6,908 bases of DNA from Bacillota bacterium (GTDB taxonomy: Bacteria; Bacillota; UBA4882; UBA8346). Numbering within the stretch: position 1 is the first letter of the stretch; every line of letters begins with the position of its first letter. The notes beneath the pieces are model-generated. The model saw nothing but the letters and a program-made list of their open reading frames with translations, made no database searches and had not been told where the DNA came from. Of this stretch, positions 1 through 5,553 are shown piece after piece. A program made the position numbers and the translations under genes. The stretch lies in the NCBI GenBank assembly GCA_023415375.1, contig JAEZKW010000057.1, positions 1 to 6,908 of the forward strand, in the 5' to 3' direction.

Positions 1-193
1 CCCTATCGAATTCTTTAATCCCCTGATCGGGTGAGTACATACCGATATTGGTCGAATGTATCGTATATTCGACCACATAACATTCCCCGCCGCGCTTGGT
101 GCGATAACTGACTGTCTCATATAGATTTCCCGCCCCTGCGTCTGAAAAGGTGAATTTGGTAAATGGAATGCCATGGATTTTAACCGGCTCCAT
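1..193 (-). CDS. Partial hypothetical protein, runs off the left edge
   Basis: This minus-strand frame is open from 217 down to the window edge, with a stop codon at 218-220 just upstream. The only ATG is at 191-193. From there 64 residues can be read, beginning MEPVKIHGIPF and including FSDAGAGNLYETVSYR, ECYVVEYTIHSTNIG and YSPDQGIKEFD. The composition looks like a folded domain, whereas the other two minus frames read poorly or contain stops. I do not recognise the family with confidence; it resembles the C-terminal part of small exported or lipoprotein-type conserved hypothetical proteins. The nearest ribosome-site-like sequence (AAGGA) lies 12 nt before the ATG, which is weak, and no signal peptide is seen. 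The gene may therefore have lost its N-terminus. It is transcribed divergently from the thiamin operon. Confidence 0.45.
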   Translation of the reverse strand, partial: MEPVKIHGIPFTKFTFSDAGAGNLYETVSYRTKRGGECYVVEYTIHSTNIGMYSPDQGIKEFDR

Positions 194-308
194 CCGGGAT
201 CTATATCCTTGGGCTTGTCAAAACACTTCTTAACTGCCTTATGGTCATGGAAATACTGGAACAAGCACGTAAAGAAATTGGTTTGGTTTTCCCGGCTGAT
301 GATGCTCC

Positions 309-336
309 TTGACATTCCCTTTTTTTGGAGTATAAT
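309..336 (+). promoter_or_regulatory. Vegetative (sigma-A type) promoter of the thiamin operon
   Basis: A perfect -35 hexamer TTGACA at 309-314 and a perfect -10 hexamer TATAAT at 331-336 are separated by 16 bp. Transcription would start at about 343, some 10 nt before the first aptamer. This is the only strong promoter upstream of the riboswitches. Because it fully matches consensus, control is probably exerted mainly by the downstream attenuators rather than at initiation; that part is inference. Confidence 0.85.
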
Positions 337-351
337 AAAATCAACTTAAGT

Positions 352-456
352 TTTGCGGGGGGACTCGCGCACGCACTTACGTTCGCGCTGCGGAGTTGAG
401 AAGGTTAAAACCTGACCCTTTGAACCTGTCGGTTAACACTGTCGTAGGGAAGCAAA
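352..456 (+). promoter_or_regulatory. TPP (thiamin pyrophosphate) riboswitch aptamer, copy 1
   Basis: The THI-element core is clear: TTGAGA at 396-401 (the CUGAGA-type pyrimidine-sensing junction), GACCCTTTGAACCTG at 414-428, and GTAGGGAA at 444-451 (the pyrophosphate-sensing arm). P1 can form from TTTGC 352-356 with GCAAA 452-456. P2 pairs the G run at 360-362 with CCC 416-418. P3 starts with ACTC 363-366 pairing GAGT 393-396 and is extended by GCGC/GCGC. A small extra hairpin AGGT/ACCT lies at 402-413. P5 is CGGT/ACTG (430-433 with 438-441) with loop TAAC. The terminator at 480-512 follows, so TPP binding is expected to cause premature termination (OFF switch). Confidence 0.95.
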
Positions 457-479
457 TCATTTACGATTCGTATTTGACG

Positions 480-512
480 AAGCACTTGCCTATTTCAGGT
501 AAGTGCTTTTTT
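480..512 (+). terminator. Intrinsic terminator 1, expression platform of riboswitch 1
   Basis: The stem pairs 480-490 with 498-508 (11 bp, with one G-U pair between 488 and 500). The loop is TATTTCA, and a T run follows through 512, then ATTT. It lies 24 nt after the end of aptamer 1 and before aptamer 2, so a transcript must pass it before the second switch is made. Confidence 0.9.
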
Positions 513-518
513 ATTTAA

Positions 519-537
519 AATTGTAATCAATACAATT
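519..537. repeat. Short AT-rich inverted repeat between the two riboswitches
   Basis: AATTGTA (519-525) and TACAATT (531-537) are perfect complements around ATCAA. It could be a minor RNA hairpin separating the two aptamers, or an operator-like dyad. In AT-rich sequence it could also be chance. It lies just after terminator 1. Confidence 0.35.
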
Positions 538-551
538 GAATATCATTCACA

Positions 552-653
552 TGCGGGGGGACTCGCGCACGCACTTACGTTCGCGCTGCGGAGTTGAGAA
601 GGTTAAAACCTGACCCTTTGAACCTGTCGGTTAATACTGTCGTAGGGAAGCAA
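552..653 (+). promoter_or_regulatory. TPP riboswitch aptamer, copy 2
   Basis: Same architecture as copy 1: TTGAGA at 594-599, the CCCTTTGAACCTG core at 614-626, and GTAGGGAA at 642-649. The L5 loop here is TAAT, which matches the usual consensus better than the TAAC of copy 1. Its P1 is shorter, with only TGC 552-554 pairing GCA 650-652, because the flanking bases differ. It feeds terminator 2 at 660-693, directly ahead of the thiD ribosome site. It is expected to bind TPP and shut off thiD-thiC-thiM-thiE and the HAD gene. Confidence 0.95.
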
Positions 654-659
654 GAATTT

Positions 660-693
660 AAGAGCGCTTTCCCATTTGAAGGCGCTCTTTCTT
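660..693 (+). terminator. Intrinsic terminator 2, expression platform of riboswitch 2
   Basis: The stem pairs 660-671 with 678-689 (12 bp, one G-U pair), with the loop CCATTT and the downstream run TTTCTT. The T tract is interrupted by a C, so it looks weaker than terminator 1, but its position 6 nt after aptamer 2 and 11 nt before the thiD Shine-Dalgarno supports the role. Confidence 0.85.
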
Positions 694-717
694 ATAAAAA
701 TTAAAAGGAGCAAATTT

Positions 718-1536
718 ATGAAAAAAGTTCTTACCATTGCCGGCTCGGATTGCAGCGGTGGTGCCGGCATTCAAGCCGATTTAAAAACCTTTTCGGCCCA
801 CGGTGTCTTCGGCATGAGCGTTATTGTTTCGGTCGTAGCCGAAAATACCAGTCGGGTGATTGCTATCCAAGACATATCACCCGATATGATAATAAAGCAA
901 ATCGAAGCGGTATTTGAAGATATCGGAACGGACGCTATAAAAATAGGCATGCTCTCAGGTCCCAGTTGTATGAAAGCTGTTACCGGCAAGCTCCATGAAT
1001 ACAAACCCGGCAATGTGGTTATCGATCCAGTGATGGTTGCCAAAAACGGTTGTCCGCTGATGGATCCCGATGCCGTCGACACTCTTATCAAGGACATTAT
1101 TCCACTAGCCGATGTACTGACCCCCAACCTGCCGGAAGCTGAAAAAATCACTGGCCTCTCCATATCTTCCACCGCTGACATGGAAAAAGCCGCAGTGGTC
1201 ATTTTTCAGATGGGCAGCCGGAATGTTTTGATTAAAGGGGGGCATTCCTCGGGGGATGCTTTGGATGTTTTATACGATGGCAGTCATTTTTATCATTTTA
1301 GCGCGAAACGCATTCCCACCAAAAACACTCATGGTACCGGTTGTACCTATTCATCAGCCATTGCCGCCAATCTCGCCTTGGGGATGGAACTACCTGATGC
1401 TGTAGAAAAGGCCAAACATTACGTCACAACTGCTATCGAGCATTCCCTGGATATCGGTAAAGGCTGCGGCCCGACCCACCATTTTTATGAGCTTTATCAG
1501 TATGGGTTAAAAGGAGCTAAATCGGATGAATTATAA
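718..1536 (+). CDS. thiD: Hydroxymethylpyrimidine / phosphomethylpyrimidine kinase ThiD
   Basis: ThiD is a cytoplasmic ribokinase-fold enzyme that phosphorylates HMP to HMP-P and then HMP-PP, the pyrimidine donor for ThiE. The 272 residues are a normal family length. Visible motifs are the N-terminal AGSDCSGGAGIQADLKTF (8-25), DPVMVAKNG (103-111), LTPNLPEAEKITG (134-146), IKGGH (172-176) and HGTGCTYSSAIAA (205-217). The last holds the anion hole and the expected catalytic cysteine C209. GPTHHFYEL near the C-terminus is also typical. I chose ATG 718 because AAAAGGAG at 703-710 sits 7 nt upstream; an in-frame ATG at 676 lies in the loop of terminator 2 and would add 14 untypical residues. Its end overlaps thiC by 11 nt, so the two are probably translationally coupled. 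It is first in the operon, directly under the twin TPP riboswitches. DUF-type pyridoxal kinases are a remote alternative, ruled out by context. Confidence 0.95.
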   Translation: MKKVLTIAGSDCSGGAGIQADLKTFSAHGVFGMSVIVSVVAENTSRVIAIQDISPDMIIKQIEAVFEDIGTDAIKIGMLSGPSCMKAVTGKLHEYKPGNVVIDPVMVAKNGCPLMDPDAVDTLIKDIIPLADVLTPNLPEAEKITGLSISSTADMEKAAVVIFQMGSRNVLIKGGHSSGDALDVLYDGSHFYHFSAKRIPTKNTHGTGCTYSSAIAANLALGMELPDAVEKAKHYVTTAIEHSLDIGKGCGPTHHFYELYQYGLKGAKSDEL

Positions 1537-2860
1537 GACACAAATGGAAGCCGCAAAAAAAGGCATCATTTCAAAAGAGCTGGCACATGTTGCCAAAGAT
1601 GAAGGCATTGCGGAACAAGAACTACTTTCTCTTGTGGCCACCGGACAGGTTGCCATCCCCGCAAACATTCATCATCAATCTTTGCATCCCAGTGGTATCG
1701 GCCGTGGGCTCCGTACAAAAATCAATGTCAACATCGGCATTTCCGGCGACTGTGCCGATTACAGCGCTGAAATGAAAAAAGTCGAGCTTGCAATCAAATA
1801 TGGTGCAGAAGCGATTATGGATTTAAGCAACTACGGCAAGACACGAGATTTCAGAAAAAAGTTAATTGAATGCTCCATTGCCATGATCGGAACGGTTCCC
1901 ATCTATGATGCAGTCGGTCATCTGGATAAGGACTTAAAGAACATCACGGCGCAAGACTTTTTGGAAGTTGTTCGCCTGCATGCCAGGGAGGGTGTCGATT
2001 TCATGACCATCCATGCGGGTCTAAACCAACGGGCTGTGGAAATTTTTATGCGTGAAAAACGGCAAATGAACATCGTTTCCCGTGGCGGCTCCCTTCTATT
2101 TGCCTGGATGAAAATGACCGGTAATGAAAACCCGTTTTATGAATACTATGACGATCTTTTAGATATTCTGCGCCAATATGATGTGACCATCAGCCTCGGA
2201 GATGCGCTTCGCCCTGGCAGCATTCAGGACTCGACAGATGCTTCACAAATCTCAGAGCTTGTGGAGCTTGGAAACTTGACCAAGCGCGCCTGGCAACAGG
2301 ATGTTCAGGTGATGGTTGAGGGGCCGGGTCATATGGCAATGGATGAAATAGTGGCCAATATGAAGCTTGAAAAACGGCTGTGCCACGATGCGCCATTTTA
2401 TGTACTTGGGCCTTTAGTCACAGATATCGCACCAGGGTATGACCACATCACCTCGGCTATCGGCGGAGCCATCGCCGCGGCCAACGGTGCTGATTTTCTC
2501 TGTTATGTGACCCCTGCCGAACATTTGCGTCTACCTGATTTAAATGATGTAAAGGATGGCATCATCGCTTCAAAAATCGCCGCTCATGCGGCGGACATTG
2601 CCAAAGGTATAAAAAACGCCCGCGACATTGACTATCGAATGAGTGAAGCGCGCCGCTCCTTAGACTGGGATGAAATGTTCCGGATTGCCATCGACGGCGA
2701 AAAGGCGCTAACATATTTTGAAAGTACTCCTCCGGAAGATAAACATAGCTGCTCAATGTGTGGCAAAATGTGCGCGGTCAGAACCATGAACCGTATTTTA
2801 AACGACCAGGATGTTGAAATAAAATCGAATCCTCAGAGGAAAGGAATCAATGAAAAATGA
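1526..2860 (+). CDS. thiC: Phosphomethylpyrimidine synthase ThiC (short form, divergent motifs)
   Basis: ThiC is a radical-SAM enzyme that rearranges aminoimidazole ribotide (AIR) into HMP phosphate. At 444 residues this is the short form, lacking the extra N-terminal domain of the E. coli type (about 630 aa). Family blocks in order are PANIHH (45-50), INVNIGISGD (66-75), TVPIYDA (123-129), MTIHAG (160-165), SRGGS (185-189), EGPGHMAMDEI (265-275), LGPLVTDIAPGYDHITSAIGGA (294-315, split here as LGPLVTDIAPGYD and HITSAIGGA) and YVTPAEHL (327-334). The C-terminal cluster motif has cysteines 409, 412 and 416, a CX2CX3C spacing rather than the CX2CX4C of long ThiC; I believe short-form enzymes commonly show this. 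Two blocks look unusual: DLSNYGK (99-105) where DLSTGG is typical, and GDALRPG (225-231) where GDGLRPG is typical. AAGGAG at 1511-1516 lies 9 nt before the start. A ThiC paralogue making another product, such as BzaF, is possible but disfavoured by the thi context. Confidence 0.92.
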   Translation: MNYKTQMEAAKKGIISKELAHVAKDEGIAEQELLSLVATGQVAIPANIHHQSLHPSGIGRGLRTKINVNIGISGDCADYSAEMKKVELAIKYGAEAIMDLSNYGKTRDFRKKLIECSIAMIGTVPIYDAVGHLDKDLKNITAQDFLEVVRLHAREGVDFMTIHAGLNQRAVEIFMREKRQMNIVSRGGSLLFAWMKMTGNENPFYEYYDDLLDILRQYDVTISLGDALRPGSIQDSTDASQISELVELGNLTKRAWQQDVQVMVEGPGHMAMDEIVANMKLEKRLCHDAPFYVLGPLVTDIAPGYDHITSAIGGAIAAANGADFLCYVTPAEHLRLPDLNDVKDGIIASKIAAHAADIAKGIKNARDIDYRMSEARRSLDWDEMFRIAIDGEKALTYFESTPPEDKHSCSMCGKMCAVRTMNRILNDQDVEIKSNPQRKGINEK

Positions 2861-3684
2861 ATGAGAAATTGCTCTCTCAAATCGGACAAATATTAGAAGA
2901 ACTCCGCCGGAAAAAGCCTCTCATCCACCATCTCACCAATTATGTGACCGTCAATGACTGCGCCAATATTGTGCTGGCCATCGGCGCTTCGCCAATTATG
3001 GCGGACGACATCGAAGAAGTGGAGACTATAACCGCCCTGGCCTCGGCATTGGTCTTGAATATTGGCACATTGAACCAAAGAACCATTACGTCCATGGTAG
3101 CAGCAGGGAAAAAAGCCAACCAAAAAAATATCCCGGTCATCCTTGATCCAGTTGGCGCAGGAGCGTCGGAACTACGTAATCGAACAGTAGCCCGATTGCT
3201 GGAACAAATCAGAATTGACGTTTTACGCGGCAACATGTCGGAAATCCGCTTTATCAGCGGTTTGGAAGCCTCGGCAAAAGGGGTTGACGCTTCGGAGAAC
3301 GATATTGCAAACAGTGACAAAAGCGGCATGGAAATAGCCAAGAACTTGGCCCAGAAACTGAACTGTGTAGTAGCTATCACTGGAGCTACCGATTTGATCT
3401 CCAACGGCAAGTGTTCTTTATATATTCTAAATGGCCATCCTATGTTATCGCGGGTAACCGGTACGGGTTGTATGAGCACCTCACTCGTTGGCGCTTTTGC
3501 CGGAGTCACAACTGATTTTTTCCTGGCAGCATCAGCCGGTATCATAAGTATGGGAATTGCCGGTGAAATCGCTTTTGCACAAGCCGGATCAAAAGGTACC
3601 GGAAGCTTTCATACGGCCATCATCGATAGCATCAGTGAGTTAGACGACAAAAAAATAGCGAAAATGGCTAAAATCCATGATTAA
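2857..3684 (+). CDS. thiM: Hydroxyethylthiazole kinase ThiM
   Basis: ThiM phosphorylates 4-methyl-5-(2-hydroxyethyl)thiazole to the phosphate that ThiE uses, which is a salvage route. The 275 residues match family length. Motifs are HHLTNYVTVNDCANIVLAIG (24-43), ASPIMADDIEEV (44-55), LNIGTL (67-72), ILDPVGAGAS (95-104), RGNMSEI (124-130), ITGATDLISNG (174-184) and the nucleotide-binding, catalytic TGTGCMSTSLVGAFAG (201-216) with cysteine C205. The ATG overlaps the thiC stop by 4 nt (ATGA), and GAGGAAAGGA lies upstream with its AAAGGA core ending 11 nt before the ATG, so coupling to thiC is likely. With no thiG/H/S/F nearby, the operon appears to rely on salvaged thiazole or on thiazole genes elsewhere. 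The fold is the same as ThiD, but the VTNYVT-type N-terminus separates the two. Confidence 0.95.
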   Translation: MNEKLLSQIGQILEELRRKKPLIHHLTNYVTVNDCANIVLAIGASPIMADDIEEVETITALASALVLNIGTLNQRTITSMVAAGKKANQKNIPVILDPVGAGASELRNRTVARLLEQIRIDVLRGNMSEIRFISGLEASAKGVDASENDIANSDKSGMEIAKNLAQKLNCVVAITGATDLISNGKCSLYILNGHPMLSRVTGTGCMSTSLVGAFAGVTTDFFLAASAGIISMGIAGEIAFAQAGSKGTGSFHTAIIDSISELDDKKIAKMAKIHD

Positions 3685-3735
3685 TATAACAAAAAATATT
3701 AATCAAACAAACTCGTTTTATGGAGAAATGAAATT

Positions 3736-4398
3736 ATGGAACAAAAAATTTCAAAACCTATAATTGACTACAGTCTTTACCTAGTCACAGATCGTGAATT
3801 AATGAGCTCGCCTACCCTGGAGCAAGCTGTGGAAGAGGCTATTATTGGAGGATGTACCCTGGTTCAGTTGCGGGAGAAAAAAAACTCATCCTTAGATTTT
3901 TATAATACAGCCGTAACTATCAAACAAATAACCGAGCGTCATGCCATTCCTTTGATTATCAATGATCGGGTTGATATTGCCTTAGCCGTAGACGCTGCCG
4001 GAGTCCACGTCGGACAAAGCGACATTCCCGCCGCTGTCGTAAGGAAAATCATTGGTCCTGATAAAATCCTCGGTGTCTCAGCTTCTACATACGAAGAAGC
4101 ACTCAAGGCAGAGCAAGATGGCGCCGATTATCTCGGTATTGGCGCTATGTTTGCCACCGGAACCAAAACCGATGCTACGCTCGTGACCATGGAAGAATTA
4201 AAGGCGATCAAAGCAACTGTCAATGTACCGGTGGTGGTGATTGGCGGAATCAACGAAGCGACCATCCCCTGTTTTTCCGGTATAAGCATCGATGGCATTG
4301 CGGTGGTTTCCGCTTTGATTGCCAGCCAAAACATTCCTTTGACGGCACAGCATTTAAAGAAATTATTTTATCAGGCAAAAGGGGCCGAAAATGATTGA
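3736..4398 (+). CDS. thiE: Thiamine-phosphate synthase ThiE
   Basis: ThiE condenses HMP-PP with hydroxyethylthiazole phosphate to give thiamin monophosphate and PPi. The 220-residue TIM-barrel protein has the family signatures: YLVTDR (15-20), QLREKK (44-49) for pyrophosphate contacts, INDRVDIALAVDAAGVHVGQ (75-94), LGVSAST (112-118), DYLGIGAMFATGTKTDA (131-147) and VVIGGI (167-172) with AVVSALI (189-195). Where most ThiE proteins read PTxTK this one has ATGTK (140-144), a mild deviation. GGAG at 3722-3725 lies 10 nt before the ATG. A 51-nt AT-rich gap separates it from thiM, the only real gap inside the operon; I see no promoter or terminator there. The end overlaps the HAD gene by 8 nt. TenI, a ThiE-like thiazole isomerase, is less likely because the synthase residues are present. 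Confidence 0.94.
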   Translation: MEQKISKPIIDYSLYLVTDRELMSSPTLEQAVEEAIIGGCTLVQLREKKNSSLDFYNTAVTIKQITERHAIPLIINDRVDIALAVDAAGVHVGQSDIPAAVVRKIIGPDKILGVSASTYEEALKAEQDGADYLGIGAMFATGTKTDATLVTMEELKAIKATVNVPVVVIGGINEATIPCFSGISIDGIAVVSALIASQNIPLTAQHLKKLFYQAKGAEND

Positions 4399-5032
4399 AT
4401 TTAAGGCAGCCATATTTGATATAGACGGCACCCTGATTGATTCTATGGGAGTGTGGGAAAAAGTTGACCACGACTTTCTGGCCAAACGGAATTTAGCGAT
4501 ACCGGAAGGGTATGTGAAAGAAATCAGTGCAATGAGTTTCAAAGAGGCGGCCCAATATACCATTGACTTATTCCATTTAAATGAAAAAGTGACCGATATC
4601 GTTGCCGAATGGAATAACATGGTCCATTATGAATACAGTCACAATATTTTCATGAAGCCTTATGCCCGGGAATACCTGGAATATCTGAAACGCGCCCATA
4701 TCAAGCTCGGTACCGCCACCAGCTTGCCAAAGCTGCTTTATGAACCGGTTTTAAAAAACAACGGTGTCTATGAACTATTCGATGCTTTTTCCTCAACCGA
4801 TGAAGTGGAACGTGGTAAGGAATTCCCGGATATTTTTCAGCTGGCTGCTAAAAAGTTGAGGGTCCCACCCAGCGACTGTATTGCATTTGATGATATACTG
4901 GAAGCCATCTCCGCGATTAAGGCAGCCGGTATAAGAGCCTATGGAGTCTACGACCATTATTCGGCCCATCAAAAAGAAGCCATCCAGGCTTTAGCGGATG
5001 GCTATATTGATAACTTTGGGGAAATGTTTTAA
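4391..5032 (+). CDS. HAD-superfamily phosphatase, candidate thiamin-monophosphate phosphatase
   Basis: This 213-residue protein has all four HAD motifs: FDIDGTLIDS (9-18) with nucleophile D10 and acid/base D12, the Ser/Thr motif in TATS (108-111), lysine in RGKEFPD (141-147), and the acidic motif FDDILEAISAIKAAG (166-180). The insert between motif I and TATS is helical, as in the beta-phosphoglucomutase/Gph type with a C1 cap. It should be a soluble Mg-dependent phosphatase. AAAAGGGG at 4377-4384 lies 6 nt before the ATG, and the gene overlaps thiE by 8 nt, so it is translated with the thiamin genes and is under the same riboswitches. HAD phosphatases acting on thiamin monophosphate are known in plants and some bacteria, and no thiL is in the window. 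That substrate is inferred from context only; a house-cleaning role on HMP-P or another phosphate is an alternative. Confidence 0.88.
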   Translation: MIEFKAAIFDIDGTLIDSMGVWEKVDHDFLAKRNLAIPEGYVKEISAMSFKEAAQYTIDLFHLNEKVTDIVAEWNNMVHYEYSHNIFMKPYAREYLEYLKRAHIKLGTATSLPKLLYEPVLKNNGVYELFDAFSSTDEVERGKEFPDIFQLAAKKLRVPPSDCIAFDDILEAISAIKAAGIRAYGVYDHYSAHQKEAIQALADGYIDNFGEMF

Positions 5033-5058
5033 AATGATTTCAAATTGCATCATTCAGG

Positions 5059-5472
5059 TTAATACTGATAATTGTAATTGACATCATAACGGACATTCCA
5101 ATAATCAAATGGTTGATAATCTACATTGATGATGTTAAACTGCCATCGGATTACTTTTCCCGGAAATATGAATACGTCGATATCTTTGAAAGTGGCCTCG
5201 GTTTGCAACCACCAGTTTGTATATTGACCTTTGAAATAAACCTGAAAATACATCCAGTTGATTCCATTTACAATGGCGGTACCATTATTGAAGAAGTAAC
5301 CCTCTATGACCAGTTGGCCTGGATAATCGTAATAGACGCGTTCGGTTTGCCATTGTAAACTCGGCACCCCCGGTGCCGCTGGGGCAGCCATCACTGCCAT
5401 TGGTAATATCATGACCATTATGAAGGCCAACAAAGCTATCGTTACCAAACGAGGATTTGATTTCCCTTTCAC
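5059..5472 (-). CDS. Small exported protein, possibly SLAP-like; function unknown
   Basis: From GTG at 5470-5472 this encodes 137 residues. The start is chosen because GAGGTGAGGGGG lies just upstream, with AGGTGA 7 nt from GTG, and because the product then begins with a compact signal peptide: KGKSNPR, a hydrophobic stretch at 9-28, and a likely cut after VMA (27-29). An in-frame ATG at 5506-5508 would add 12 residues and has no ribosome site. The mature part is one domain of about 105 residues with QLVIEGYFFNNGTAIVNGIN, IDVFIFPGKVIRWQF and the end FDYWNVRYDVNYNYQY. The pattern of an N-rich strand, then a PG-turn followed by W-x-F resembles SLAP or bacterial Ig-like surface modules, a tentative match. 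It is very rich in Tyr, Trp and Phe. The gene converges on the HAD gene, with 26 nt between stops, and is unlikely to be linked to thiamin. Confidence 0.75.
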   Translation of the reverse strand: MKGKSNPRLVTIALLAFIMVMILPMAVMAAPAAPGVPSLQWQTERVYYDYPGQLVIEGYFFNNGTAIVNGINWMYFQVYFKGQYTNWWLQTEATFKDIDVFIFPGKVIRWQFNIINVDYQPFDYWNVRYDVNYNYQY

Positions 5473-5553
5473 AACCCCCTCACCTCGATTCCATGTTCTC
5501 TTTTCCATTTATCATATTAAAGAGGCTAATGGATGGTGAGGTTTTTGGCCTAT

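Larger units (their letters stand above)
354..653 (+). repeat. Direct repeat pair covering the two TPP aptamers (102 bp each, period 198 bp)
   Basis: Copy A is 354-455 and copy B is 552-653. They differ at one position only: C at 437 against T at 635. Similarity stops abruptly at both ends of the repeat. The 96 bp between the copies contain terminator 1 and an AT-rich spacer and have no counterpart after copy B. Confidence 0.95.

Noticed and set aside
241..312. Short plus-strand frame MVMEILEQARKEIGLVFP...
   Set aside because: Helical-looking peptide, but only 23 codons, no ribosome site, and it runs into the -35 box of the thi promoter; it cannot be told from chance or an old remnant.
676..717. 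Upstream ATG that would lengthen ThiD by 14 residues
   Set aside because: It sits in the loop of terminator 2 with no ribosome site; ATG 718 has AAAAGGAG at the right distance and begins with the usual ThiD N-terminus.
771..1202. Long minus-strand open frame across thiD
   Set aside because: Ser/Thr/Ile-rich shadow of the thiD reading frame, with no family motifs.
1526..2860. Assigning the ThiC homologue as BzaF (B12 lower-ligand synthesis)
   Set aside because: No cobalamin genes or cobalamin riboswitch are nearby; two TPP riboswitches and thiD, thiM and thiE fit ThiC. Kept only as an alternative.
2940..3545. 201-codon minus-strand open frame across thiM
   Set aside because: It lies wholly opposite a gene with clear ThiM motifs; its composition is typical of an antisense shadow.
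5033..5054. AATGAT/ATCATT hairpin after the HAD gene as operon terminator
   Set aside because: Only 6 AT-rich pairs, a 10-nt loop and no T run on the plus strand; the operon's true terminator is not evident.
5113..5358. 81-codon plus-strand frame opposite the exported protein
   Set aside because: The minus strand has a signal peptide and a strong ribosome site, whereas the plus frame has neither.
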